This document shows, in pieces, positions 1-6,872 of a stretch of 14,919 nt of DNA. Positions within the stretch are counted from its first letter, which is position 1. Each line of letters begins with the position of its first letter. The notes under the pieces are model-generated. The model was not told the DNA's origin, made no database searches, and was given only the letters and a program-made list of their open reading frames with translations. This DNA comes from JAKAQB01 sp035702855. GTDB lineage: Bacteria; Actinomycetota; Acidimicrobiia; Acidimicrobiales; Palsa-688. Location: contig DASSZM010000148.1 of NCBI GenBank assembly GCA_035702855.1, positions 1 through 14,919 on the forward strand. The letters are read 5' to 3'. Made by a program: the position numbers and the translations under genes.

Positions 1-33
1 CGTAACGGCCACCGAGATGAGGGCGCGCTTCAA
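1..33 (-). CDS. 5' end of a probable exported protein (partial)
   Basis: Reading leftward from a TTG at 33, the first residues are MKRALISVAVT and the frame is open to the window edge. A good Shine-Dalgarno AGGAAG (complement of 40-45) lies 6 bases upstream of the TTG, which is why I prefer this start. A short basic N-terminus followed by a small hydrophobic run is how a signal peptide or membrane anchor begins, so an exported or lipoprotein-like product is inferred. Only 11 codons are visible, so no family can be named. About 100 bases of leader with two small hairpins precede it. The call rests on the ribosome binding site and the N-terminal pattern only. Confidence 0.5.
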   Translation of the reverse strand, partial: MKRALISVAVT

Positions 34-58
34 CAGTCGCTTCCTTTCTCTCGTCGGT

Positions 59-108
59 CGTGCGCTTCGCACGGGTAGCCAACGGCGACCGCACCGCGGC
101 TCTCGCGG
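59..108 (-). other. Two small hairpins in the leader of the leftward gene
   Basis: Two inverted repeats lie in the probable 5' untranslated region of the leftward gene that starts at 33. One has 6-base arms at 59-64 and 68-73 (CGTGCG/CGCACG, 3-base loop). The other has 5-base arms at 94-98 and 104-108 (CCGCG/CGCGG, 5-base loop). They could be simple leader structure. I recognise no known riboswitch class, and arms this short arise readily by chance in GC-rich DNA. Confidence 0.25.
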
Positions 109-141
109 CACAGATGACGGGTTCGCTCGTCGGGCAGCGCC

Positions 142-191
142 TATATGAGCACAACGGCGTCGGCGCCGCAAACTTTTCTGAGGATTTTCTG
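142..191 (-). promoter_or_regulatory. Possible leftward promoter with two phased TTTTCTG repeats
   Basis: This is one of the few AT-richer stretches in the window. On the minus strand a CATATA element (142-147) and a TTTGCG element (167-172) are 19 bases apart, slightly long for a -10/-35 pair. Just upstream of them on that strand, the heptamer CAGAAAA occurs twice with an 11-base period (plus-strand TTTTCTG at 174-180 and 185-191), as expected for an UP-like element or an activator site. The target would be the partial gene at 1-33. The element match is weak. Confidence 0.22.
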
Positions 192-229
192 CGAAAGCGC
201 AGGTCAGCCCGGGGATTGCGCGCCGAATG

Positions 230-241
230 GGTCAGCTGACC
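230..241. repeat. Perfect 12-base palindrome
   Basis: GGTCAGCTGACC reads the same on both strands. It lies just beyond the AT-richer stretch that probably holds the promoter of the leftward gene at 1-33. A regulator-binding site is possible but no protein can be named. Confidence 0.4.
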
Positions 242-518
242 AATCGCTTGCGGTCGTGATCTTCGTCAGTCGACGATGCGGAATGGCGGCGGCAGCCGTT
301 CCGTCCGTTCGGGCACCTTCATGAGGTTCCATTGCCTTACACTGCTCTACGGTCCAATGAGTGCGCATCGTGGCGACGTCGCCGCCGACCGTCGAAGATG
401 CCCGTTCCTGGTCCACCGGCGGCCGGCGCCGGGATCGGGGTGCCGCCCGGCACATCCGCCGATCCAGGTCAGCGCCACGTTTGGCGCCGCCCGTCCTCCC
501 CCGGGCCGGGCGCCGGTG

Positions 519-560
519 CCCCGCCGGCGGGGTGCGGGCCGGGGTGCCGGCGGGGTGCGG
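519..560. repeat. GC palindrome and 15-base direct repeat
   Basis: A perfect 14-base palindrome CCCCGCCGGCGGGG spans 519-532. The 15-mer GCCGGCGGGGTGCGG occurs at 523-537 and again at 546-560, a period of 23 bases. The region is extremely GC-biased and non-coding, so slippage or chance in low-complexity DNA is the simplest explanation. Confidence 0.4.
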
Positions 561-1050
561 CCCGTCGGGACCGAGGCGGCCGGGCGCCCCCGCCGGCCGG
601 ACCAAACGGCCGTCCTCGTGCATTGCGACGCACCGGCGCATTCCGGCGGGAGCCGAAACGGCGACCGGGGAATGTGGCGCCCCGGGCGCGCGCCGCGACC
701 CGCAGCGCGGCGGTGCCGGCGCGAACCGGTATTTCCCGACGTCCCATTGCTGTCCCCGGTCGTCCCCGCCGGCTGACGCATTTGCATTACCGCCACCTCG
801 CTGAATGCCGTTCAATTCGCCGTGCCGGTCGTGCGCGGCGCGCCGTTCGTGGCGCCCGGCGGGGCGGCCGGCGATCCGGCGGTGCCGCCGTCGACGGGCC
901 ACGGGCGGCCCGGCGAGGGGCGGGGCGTGGGTGGGCGGCGGGTCACTGCGCAGGGCGCGAAGTGCCCGTGCCTGCTGGGCGGATGGCCTGGCGGCTTGCG
1001 GCAGTCCTGCTGCCGGGAATGCGGCGGCCGCCCGGGATGTCCTCTTCGGG

Positions 1051-2124
1051 GTGAGCATCCTCTTCTCGCCGTTGACGCTTCGTGGGACGACATTTCGCAA
1101 CCGGGTGTGGGTGTCGCCGATGTGCCAGTACTCCTCGACGGAGGGGCACCCGACCGACTGGCACCTCGTGCACCTCGGCGCTTTCGCCCGGGGAGGCTCG
1201 GGGCTGGTGATGACCGAGGCGACGGCCGTAAGCCCGGAAGGGCGCATCAGCCCGTGGGACGCCGGGCTGTGGTCCGATCAGCAGGCGGAGGATTACGAGC
1301 GGATCGTCCGCTTCGTGCAGCAGCAGGGTGCCGCCGCCGGGGTCCAGCTCGGCCACGCCGGGCGGAAGGGGTCGACCGCCCGTCCCTGGGAGAGACGCGG
1401 CGCCGTGCCCCTCGCCGGCGGGGGATGGGTCACGGTGGCCCCGTCGCCGATCGCCTACGGCGGGTGGCCGCCGCCCGAGGAGCTCACCGCCGCCGGCATC
1501 GGGGCGGTCGTGGGGGACTTCCGGCGCGCCGCCGCCCGGGCCGACGCCGCCGGCTTCGACGTGGTCGAGATCCACGCCGCCCACGGGTACCTCCTCCACC
1601 AGTTCCTCTCGCCGCTCACCAACCGCCGCAGCGACGCCTACGGGGGCGACCTGGAGGGCAGGAGCCGGCTGCTGCGGGAGGTGGTGGCGGCCGTGCGGAG
1701 CAGCTGGCCGGAGCGCAAGCCGCTGCTCGTACGCCTGTCGGCCACCGACTGGGCCGACGGCGGCTGGACGCCGGAGGAGACCGTCGCCGTCGCCAGGGAG
1801 CTGGCGGGCGCCGGGGTGGACCTGGTGGACGTCTCCAGCGGCGGCAACGTCCCCGAGCAGCGGGTCGTGGCCGGCCCCGGCTACCAGGTGCCCTTCGCGG
1901 CGGCAGTGCGCCGGGAGGCGGGGGTGGCCACGGCGGCGGTCGGCCTCATCGTCGACGCCGAGCAGGCGGAGCAGGTGCTCGCCGGCGGCTCCGCCGACGC
2001 CGTCTTCCTGGCCCGGGCCCTGCTGCGCGACCCGCACTGGCCGCTGGCGGCCGCCCAGCGCCTCGGCCACGAGGCGCCCTGGCCGGCGCCGTACGAGCGG
2101 GCCCGGCCGACCGCCGCCCGCTGA
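1051..2124 (+). CDS. Old Yellow Enzyme family NADH:flavin oxidoreductase (YqjM-like ene-reductase)
   Basis: This 357-residue protein matches the length and motif order of YqjM-type FMN-dependent ene-reductases, which reduce activated C=C bonds with NAD(P)H in the cytosol. The start GTG at 1051 gives MSILFSPLTL, typical of the family; the frame stays open further upstream but there encodes only low-complexity sequence. VSPMCQYSS (residues 21-29) carries Cys25, the equivalent of the YqjM redox-tuning cysteine. GHAGRK follows at 101-106. HAAHGYLLHQFLSP (175-188) supplies substrate-binding His175, His178 and the proton-donor-like Tyr180. The C-terminal PYER ends with Arg350, aligning with the arginine finger that YqjM lends to its partner subunit. 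No Shine-Dalgarno or clear promoter is visible. It is convergent with ftsH, 15 bases apart. The physiological substrate cannot be told; xenobiotic or enone reduction is a family-level inference. Confidence 0.93.
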   Translation: MSILFSPLTLRGTTFRNRVWVSPMCQYSSTEGHPTDWHLVHLGAFARGGSGLVMTEATAVSPEGRISPWDAGLWSDQQAEDYERIVRFVQQQGAAAGVQLGHAGRKGSTARPWERRGAVPLAGGGWVTVAPSPIAYGGWPPPEELTAAGIGAVVGDFRRAAARADAAGFDVVEIHAAHGYLLHQFLSPLTNRRSDAYGGDLEGRSRLLREVVAAVRSSWPERKPLLVRLSATDWADGGWTPEETVAVARELAGAGVDLVDVSSGGNVPEQRVVAGPGYQVPFAAAVRREAGVATAAVGLIVDAEQAEQVLAGGSADAVFLARALLRDPHWPLAAAQRLGHEAPWPAPYERARPTAAR

Positions 2125-2139
2125 GCGCCGCCGGCGGGT

Positions 2140-4050
2140 TCAGGGCAGGGGCGCCGCCCCCTCGGTGGGGCGGTTCTCGGGGGCCGGCAGGCCGGCCAGG
2201 GCGTAGACGTCGGCGCCGTCGACGGTCTCGTGGGCCAGGAGCAGCTCGACGAGGTGGTCCAGCTCGCTGCGGTGCGCCTTGATGAGGGCGGTCGCCCGCT
2301 CCTCCGCCTGGCGGAGCAGCCGTTGCACCTCGGCGTCGACCATCGCCTGGGTCTCCTCGGCGTAGGGGCGGGTCGACAGCCCCTTGCTCCCGTCGAGGAA
2401 GGCACCCCCGTCCGCCGGGTAACCGACGGGCCCGAGGCTCGAGGACAGACCGAACTCCCGCACCATCTTGATCGCCAGGTCGGTCGCCTTCGCCAGGTCG
2501 TTGGTGGCGCCCGTGGACCCCTGGCCGAGCACGACCAGCTCGCCGGAGCGGCCGCCGAGCAGCACCGCCAGGGTGTCGTGGAGAAAGTCCTCCCCGTACA
2601 GGTGCCGCTCGATCAGGGGCAGCTGCTGGGTGGCGCCGAGGGCCTGGCCCGCCGGGAGGATGGTGACCTTGGAGACCGGGTCCGCCTTGTCGGCGTAGAC
2701 GGCCACGAGGGCGTGGCCCGCCTCGTGGACCGCCACGGCGTGCTTCTCCTCCGGCAGCAGCACGTTGGATCCCTCGCGCCGGCCGAGGATGATGCGGTCG
2801 CGGGCCTCCTCGAAGTCGCCGGCGGTCAGCACCGTGCGGCTGGCGCGCACGGCGACGATCGCCGCCTCGTTGGCGAGGTTGGCGAGGTCGGCGCCCGAGA
2901 AGCCGGGCGTGCCCCGGGCCACGGCGTCGAGGTCCACGCCCGGGTCCAGCTTCTTGCTCCGGACGTGGACGGCGAGGATCGCCCGGCGGTCGACGAGGGT
3001 GGGGAGCGGGATGACGACCTGGCGGTCGAAGCGCCCGGGGCGGAGCAGGGCGGGGTCGAGGACGTCGGGCCGGTTGGTGGCGGCGAGCACGACGATGCCG
3101 GTGGCGGGGTCGAACCCGTCCATCTCGGCCAGGAGCTGGTTGAGGGTCTGCTCGCGCTCGTCGTTGGAGACCAGGGCGCTGTTGCCCGAGCGGCGGGAGC
3201 CGATGGCGTCCACCTCGTCCATGAAGATGATGGCGGGTGCCCGCTTGCGGGCCTCCTGGAACAGGTCCCGCACCCGGGCGGCGCCGACTCCGACGAACAT
3301 CTCCACGAAGCTCGAGCCGGTCACCGAGAAGAACGGCACCGACGCCTCCCCGGCGACGGCCCGGGCGAGCAGGGTCTTGCCGGTGCCGGGCGGACCGACC
3401 ATCAGCACCCCCCGGGGCGGCACGGCGCCGGCGCCGGTGTAGCGGTCGGGGTGCTGGAGGAAGTCGACCAGCTCCTTCACCTCCGCCTTGGCCCCCCCGT
3501 AGCCGGCCACGTCGGCGAAGCTGGTGCCCGGCCGCTCCTCGTCGAACAGCCGGGCCCGCGACCGGGCCACCCCCGCCGCCCCCGACATCCGGCTGGTGGC
3601 GCCCTGCGAGAGCCGCCACCACAGGTAGCCGAAGATCAGGAACGGGGCGAGCAGCAGCACCAGGGTGAGGATCGTGCTGCCGGCGGAGCCCCCGTGGGTC
3701 GTCCCGGTGATCCGGACCCCGTCGGCCTGGAGCTCGTCGAGGAAGCCCTGCCCGGCCTGGGCGGGGATCACCGTCTCGTACGGCTTGCCGTCCTTCAGGT
3801 CGCCGGTGGCGGACCCGTCGGAGCGGATCGTGATGGTGTCGACCTTGTGGGCCGAGGCGTCGGCCAGCAGCTGGGAGTAGGTGAGCTTGGTGGTGGTCGC
3901 ACCCGGCTGGCCGCTCGGCAGGAAGAACAGCAGCACCACGAACGCCACCAGCGCCACCAGCCACAGCCAGTGGCGCCAGGCTGGCGGCGACGGCGGCGCC
4001 GTCGGGGTCCCGGTGTCCCGGGTGGGCGGAGTGGAGGCCTGGCGCGTCAT
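2140..4050 (-). CDS. ftsH: ATP-dependent zinc metalloprotease FtsH
   Basis: This 636-residue protein has the full FtsH layout. A first membrane helix lies at about residues 26-45, an extracytoplasmic domain at 46-124 and a second helix at 125-145. The AAA+ domain has Walker A GPPGTGKT (219-226), Walker B IIFMDEVDA (274-282), pore loop MFVGVG (251-256) and the ATNRPDVLDPALLRPGRFDR region (324-343). The M41 peptidase domain has the zinc site HEAGH (442-446) with a third ligand expected at Asp518 in TGATNDL. FtsH is a hexamer that extracts and degrades membrane and short-lived cytosolic proteins on the inner face of the membrane. All key residues are present. The start is ATG at 4050, with no strong Shine-Dalgarno. 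A Pro/Thr-rich tail of about 25 residues precedes the first helix. It is divergent from asnB and convergent with the ene-reductase. Confidence 0.97.
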   Translation of the reverse strand: MTRQASTPPTRDTGTPTAPPSPPAWRHWLWLVALVAFVVLLFFLPSGQPGATTTKLTYSQLLADASAHKVDTITIRSDGSATGDLKDGKPYETVIPAQAGQGFLDELQADGVRITGTTHGGSAGSTILTLVLLLAPFLIFGYLWWRLSQGATSRMSGAAGVARSRARLFDEERPGTSFADVAGYGGAKAEVKELVDFLQHPDRYTGAGAVPPRGVLMVGPPGTGKTLLARAVAGEASVPFFSVTGSSFVEMFVGVGAARVRDLFQEARKRAPAIIFMDEVDAIGSRRSGNSALVSNDEREQTLNQLLAEMDGFDPATGIVVLAATNRPDVLDPALLRPGRFDRQVVIPLPTLVDRRAILAVHVRSKKLDPGVDLDAVARGTPGFSGADLANLANEAAIVAVRASRTVLTAGDFEEARDRIILGRREGSNVLLPEEKHAVAVHEAGHALVAVYADKADPVSKVTILPAGQALGATQQLPLIERHLYGEDFLHDTLAVLLGGRSGELVVLGQGSTGATNDLAKATDLAIKMVREFGLSSSLGPVGYPADGGAFLDGSKGLSTRPYAEETQAMVDAEVQRLLRQAEERATALIKAHRSELDHLVELLLAHETVDGADVYALAGLPAPENRPTEGAAPLP

Positions 4051-4257
4051 CGAACCGGCCGCTCATTCTGCGGAGCCGTGCCCTGCGGCGGCAGAGGCGA
4101 ACGGCCCTGAGCGGGGTGCCGGTCCGCAACCCGTCGGGCGGGCCGGCCGGTCCGGAGGTATCTGCGGCGGGGGGCGGCTCTCTCTACGGGGAAGCGCACC
4201 GGGCGCGGGTCCGACCGGCCGCTCCGGTGCTGTCCACCAGCCGAAGCGAGGACCCCC

Positions 4258-4305
4258 ATGAAGGCAGCCGTCGTCGGATCCGGGCCCGCCGGCACGTCGC
4301 GGTGA
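4258..4305 (+). CDS. 15-codon ORF with a flavoprotein-like start, coupled to asnB
   Basis: ATG at 4258 encodes MKAAVVGSGPAGTSR and then stops at TGA 4303-4305, whose last base is the first base of the asnB ATG (TGATG). It has a good Shine-Dalgarno GAGGA (4248-4252) 5 bases upstream, whereas asnB has none of its own. The peptide reads like the first beta-strand and GxGPAG dinucleotide-binding loop of an FAD/NAD(P)-dependent oxidoreductase. Two readings fit. It may be the stub of a flavoprotein gene whose remainder was deleted, or a retained mini-ORF that delivers ribosomes to asnB. The remnant reading is favoured by the motif, the coupling reading by the ribosome binding site and overlap. A functional peptide is not implied. 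Confidence 0.5.
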   Translation: MKAAVVGSGPAGTSR

Positions 4306-6218
4306 TGTGCGGCATCGCCGGCGCCTACCAGCAGGCGGACGGCGAGCCGGTCGCCCGCCGCCTGGCCGACCGGCTCGCCCACCGGGGCCCGGACGGGCAC
4401 GGCCACTACGGCTTCGCCGACGACCGGGTGCAGGTCAACCTCACCCACCGGCGCCTGGCCATCATCGACCCGGCACACGGGCAGCAGCCGCTCCGGCGCG
4501 GGGGCCTGGCGGTGAGCTACAACGGCGAGCTGTACAACTTCCGCGAGCTGCGCCGGGAGCTGCAGGCCGGCGGGGCGGCCTTCGCCACCGACTGCGACAC
4601 CGAGGTGGTCCTGGAGGCCTGGCAGCGCTGGGGGCCGGCGTGCCTGGGGCGCTTTCGCGGCATGTTCGCGCTGGCGGTCTTCGACGAGCGCACCGGCTCC
4701 CTCTTCCTCGCCCGCGACCAGCTGGGCATCAAGCCGCTGCACTACTTCCCCCGCAAGGACGGGGTGGTGTTCGCCTCGGAGCTCAAGGCGCTCGTCGGCA
4801 CGGTCGGCGACGGGCTGGCGATCGACGCCGGGGCGATGGTCGCCTCCATGCTGTTCTACTGGGTGCCCGACAGCCGTTGCGCGGTGCGGGGTGTGCACAA
4901 GCTGCCGTCGGGGACGTGGGCCGAGTTCCGGCCCGACGGGTCGCACCGGGTGGTGCGCTACTGGGACATCGCCGAGGTGGCCGCGGCCGCCGCCGGTGGC
5001 GACCCGATCGGCCCCTTCGACCTGGCGGCGACGATCGAGGCCTCGGTCGAGGCGCACCTCGTCGCCGACGTGCCGGTCTCGACGTTTCTCTCCGGCGGCC
5101 TCGACTCGAGCATCGTCTCGGTCCTCGCCAAGCGGTTCAAGGACGAGGTCGACGCCTACACGATCACCTTCCGGCCCGAGGACAACGCCCTGGAGGCCAT
5201 GCCCGACGACGCCGTGTACGCCCGGCGGGTGGCCCGGCGCTACGGGATCACCCTCCACGAGATGGAGATCGCCCCCGACGTGGTGGACCTGCTCCCCCGG
5301 GTGGTCGCCATGCTGGACGAGCCCGTCGGCGATCCGGCGGCCATCAACACCTACCTGATGTGCGCGGCGGCCCGGTCGGCGGGCGTCAAGGTCGTCCTGT
5401 CGGGCATGGGCGCCGACGAGCTGTTCGGCGGCTACCGCAAGCACCTGGCCTGCACCCTCGCCGCCCGCTACCGGACCCTCCCCGGCCCGGCGCGCCGGCT
5501 GACCGCCGGGGTCGTCGACCGGGTGCCGGTCAAGATCGGCGGCCGGGGCCTGCGCCACGTGCGGTGGGCGAAACGGTTCCTCTCCTTCTCCGACCTGCCC
5601 GAGGAGGCCGCCTTCCGCCGCAGCTACAGCCTCTACGACCCGCCCGAGCTGTCGGGCCTGATCGCCCCCGAGCTGGCCCCCGCCGTCGACGAGGTGGTGG
5701 GGGAGCACCTGGCGGTCTACGACGACAACGCCCTGCCCGACCACGTCAACCGGATGTGCCTGGCCGACAGCCGCCTGTTCCTCCCGGGCCTCAACCTGGC
5801 CTACACCGACCGGGCGAGCATGGCGGCGTCGACCGAGGTCCGGGTGCCCTTCGTCGACCCCGTGGTGTTCCGGGCGGCGTTCGCCCTGCCCGGCGACGAC
5901 AAGGTCCGGGGCCGCTCGGGCAAGGTGGCGCTCAAGCGGGCGGCCCGGGCGTGGTTGCCGGACGAGATCATCGACCGGCCGAAGGGCTCCTTCTCGGCGC
6001 CGTTGCGGGCGTGGGTCGGCCGGGACCTGAAGGAGCTCGTGGACGACGTCCTGGTCCGCGGCGAGCTGGTCGGCTGCGGCTTCCTGCGGGAACGGGCGGT
6101 CGGCGACCTGGTCGCCGCCGACCGGGCGGGACGGGAGGACCGCTCCAAGCAGGTCTGGCAGCTGCTCACCCTGGAGCTGTGGTACCGGCGGGCCCGCGCC
6201 GACGGCCTCGTCCTGTGA
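4305..6218 (+). CDS. asnB: Asparagine synthetase, glutamine-hydrolysing (AsnB family)
   Basis: This 637-residue class II glutamine amidotransferase makes asparagine from aspartate, glutamine and ATP. The start ATG at 4305 is fixed by biochemistry: the next residue, Cys2 in MCGIAG, must become the N-terminal nucleophile. The glutaminase domain shows RGPD (27-30), YNGELYN (72-78) and the RDQLGIKPLHYF segment (138-148). The synthetase domain has the ATP PP-loop SGGLDSS (263-269) and LSGMGADELFGGY (365-377). All catalytic motifs are intact. Some AsnB relatives instead amidate metabolites or cell-wall precursors, and nothing nearby selects among these. Translation probably depends on the upstream 15-codon ORF, since no Shine-Dalgarno sits before 4305. 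It ends 6 bases from the stop of the convergent tetR. Confidence 0.93.
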   Translation: MCGIAGAYQQADGEPVARRLADRLAHRGPDGHGHYGFADDRVQVNLTHRRLAIIDPAHGQQPLRRGGLAVSYNGELYNFRELRRELQAGGAAFATDCDTEVVLEAWQRWGPACLGRFRGMFALAVFDERTGSLFLARDQLGIKPLHYFPRKDGVVFASELKALVGTVGDGLAIDAGAMVASMLFYWVPDSRCAVRGVHKLPSGTWAEFRPDGSHRVVRYWDIAEVAAAAAGGDPIGPFDLAATIEASVEAHLVADVPVSTFLSGGLDSSIVSVLAKRFKDEVDAYTITFRPEDNALEAMPDDAVYARRVARRYGITLHEMEIAPDVVDLLPRVVAMLDEPVGDPAAINTYLMCAAARSAGVKVVLSGMGADELFGGYRKHLACTLAARYRTLPGPARRLTAGVVDRVPVKIGGRGLRHVRWAKRFLSFSDLPEEAAFRRSYSLYDPPELSGLIAPELAPAVDEVVGEHLAVYDDNALPDHVNRMCLADSRLFLPGLNLAYTDRASMAASTEVRVPFVDPVVFRAAFALPGDDKVRGRSGKVALKRAARAWLPDEIIDRPKGSFSAPLRAWVGRDLKELVDDVLVRGELVGCGFLRERAVGDLVAADRAGREDRSKQVWQLLTLELWYRRARADGLVL

Positions 6219-6224
6219 CCGGGA

Positions 6225-6785
6225 TCAGAGCCGCGACGCCGTGGCCCGCAGCCGGTCGAGCTCGGTGTGCACCAGCTCGCCCAGATCCCCGGTGGCACCC
6301 CCCGCCACCCAGGCGGCGAACCCGTCCTTGAGGGCGAGCCCGCCGATCTCGGCGGCCAGGCGGGCCACCGGACCGCCCACCCCCCGCCTCTCGAGGGCTT
6401 CCGCCATGGCGGCGGTCATGCCCACCTGCTTGAGAGCGGCCCGGGCCTGGAGCTCGGCGCTGGTGGCGACCACGGCCGCCACCCGGGCGGAGATCTCGGG
6501 GCGGAAGGCGCCGGCAGCGCGGCGCAATCCCTCGCCGACCGCCTCCAGCGGGGCGGCCGACCCCGGGGCGGCGGCAATGCCCTCGGCCAGGAGGCGCGAC
6601 AGGGTCTCCTGCCCTGCCGCCAGCACGTCCCGCTTGTCGGGGAAGTGCCGGTGGAAGGTGCTCTTGGTGGTACCGGCCCGCTCGGCGATCTGGGCCACCG
6701 TCGTCTCGTCGTAGCCCTGCTCGGAGAACAGGTGCAGGGCGGCAACCACCAGCCGTTCCCGGGTGTCGGGCTCCCAGCGAGGCAC
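6225..6785 (-). CDS. TetR family transcriptional regulator
   Basis: This is a 186-residue protein with the TetR plan. An N-terminal helix (TRERLVVAALHLFSEQGY, residues 8-25) leads to the helix-turn-helix at about 28-50, ending in the family signature GTTKSTFHRHFPDK (38-51). An all-helical, Ala-rich ligand-binding domain follows. Such proteins are usually dimeric repressors released from DNA by a small ligand. The start is a GTG at 6785; an ATG at 6793 is out of frame. There is no Shine-Dalgarno, but TACGAT lies 6 bases upstream, suggesting a leaderless transcript. The gene diverges from a broken SDR gene, and a large inverted repeat lies between them, so autoregulation and control of the SDR gene are inferred. 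The ligand is unknown. Confidence 0.92.
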   Translation of the reverse strand: MPRWEPDTRERLVVAALHLFSEQGYDETTVAQIAERAGTTKSTFHRHFPDKRDVLAAGQETLSRLLAEGIAAAPGSAAPLEAVGEGLRRAAGAFRPEISARVAAVVATSAELQARAALKQVGMTAAMAEALERRGVGGPVARLAAEIGGLALKDGFAAWVAGGATGDLGELVHTELDRLRATASRL

Positions 6786-6791
6786 GGGCCC

Positions 6792-6797
6792 ATCGTA
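6792..6797 (-). promoter_or_regulatory. Candidate -10 box of tetR
   Basis: TACGAT on the minus strand fits the TAnnnT actinobacterial -10 pattern and ends 6 bases before the tetR GTG. No -35 match is seen. The spacing implies transcription starting at or very near the start codon. The box directly abuts the left arm of the inverted repeat at 6799-6855, so a bound regulator would cover this promoter. Confidence 0.4.
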
Positions 6798-6798
6798 G

Positions 6799-6855
6799 GT
6801 GATGCGACCTTCGTCCCATGAGGGGTGGACGGTGATGGGAGAAGAGTCGCATCAC
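6799..6855. promoter_or_regulatory. Interrupted inverted repeat between tetR and the SDR pseudogene: candidate operator
   Basis: Two 21-base arms, 6799-6819 and 6835-6855, face each other across a 15-base centre. The outer ten bases match perfectly (GTGATGCGAC / GTCGCATCAC), as do the inner six (TCCCAT / ATGGGA). Five bases between them are mostly mismatched, giving 17 of 21 matched positions. It fills most of the 87-base spacer between the two divergent starts. A pair of TetR-dimer sites controlling both directions is the natural reading. A symmetric pair of promoters is the alternative. Confidence 0.5.
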
Positions 6856-6872
6856 GGTCCATGGAGGGCCCC

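Larger units (their letters stand above)
192..1050. other. Long stretch without a convincing gene
   Basis: About 850 bases precede the ene-reductase. Open frames exist on both strands, as expected when stop codons are rare in GC-rich DNA, but their translations are Arg/Pro/Ala/Gly-rich, show no family motif and overlap one another without a clear winner. It holds a 12-base palindrome at 230-241, a GC palindrome and 15-base direct repeat at 519-560, and presumably the ene-reductase promoter, which I cannot place. It may be intergenic DNA or a decayed gene. Confidence 0.55.

Noticed and set aside
805..1050. Upstream extension of the ene-reductase to an ATG at 805
   Set aside because: The extra 82 residues are Arg/Ala/Gly-rich and unlike the family; the family N-terminus begins at GTG 1051.
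204..1247. Minus-strand 347-codon frame and overlapping plus-strand frames in the left gap
   Set aside because: There are no family motifs, amino-acid composition is low complexity, and the frame runs antisense into the ene-reductase.
2125..2139. CCGCCGGCGG palindrome between the ene-reductase and ftsH as a bidirectional terminator
   Set aside because: It is only 10 bases, has no loop and no T-run; this is expected by chance at this GC content.
2230..4110. Plus-strand 626-codon frame opposite ftsH
   Set aside because: It is the antisense shadow of ftsH, rich in Gly/Val/Glu/His with no motif. The ftsH frame has every catalytic motif.
1946..4129. Minus-strand 727-codon frame overlapping ftsH
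   Set aside because: It is an out-of-frame Arg/Pro/Gly-rich reading of ftsH caused by high GC.
4116..4304. Longer asnB start at 4116
   Set aside because: Cys must directly follow the initiator Met to act as N-terminal nucleophile, so ATG 4305 is the only workable start.
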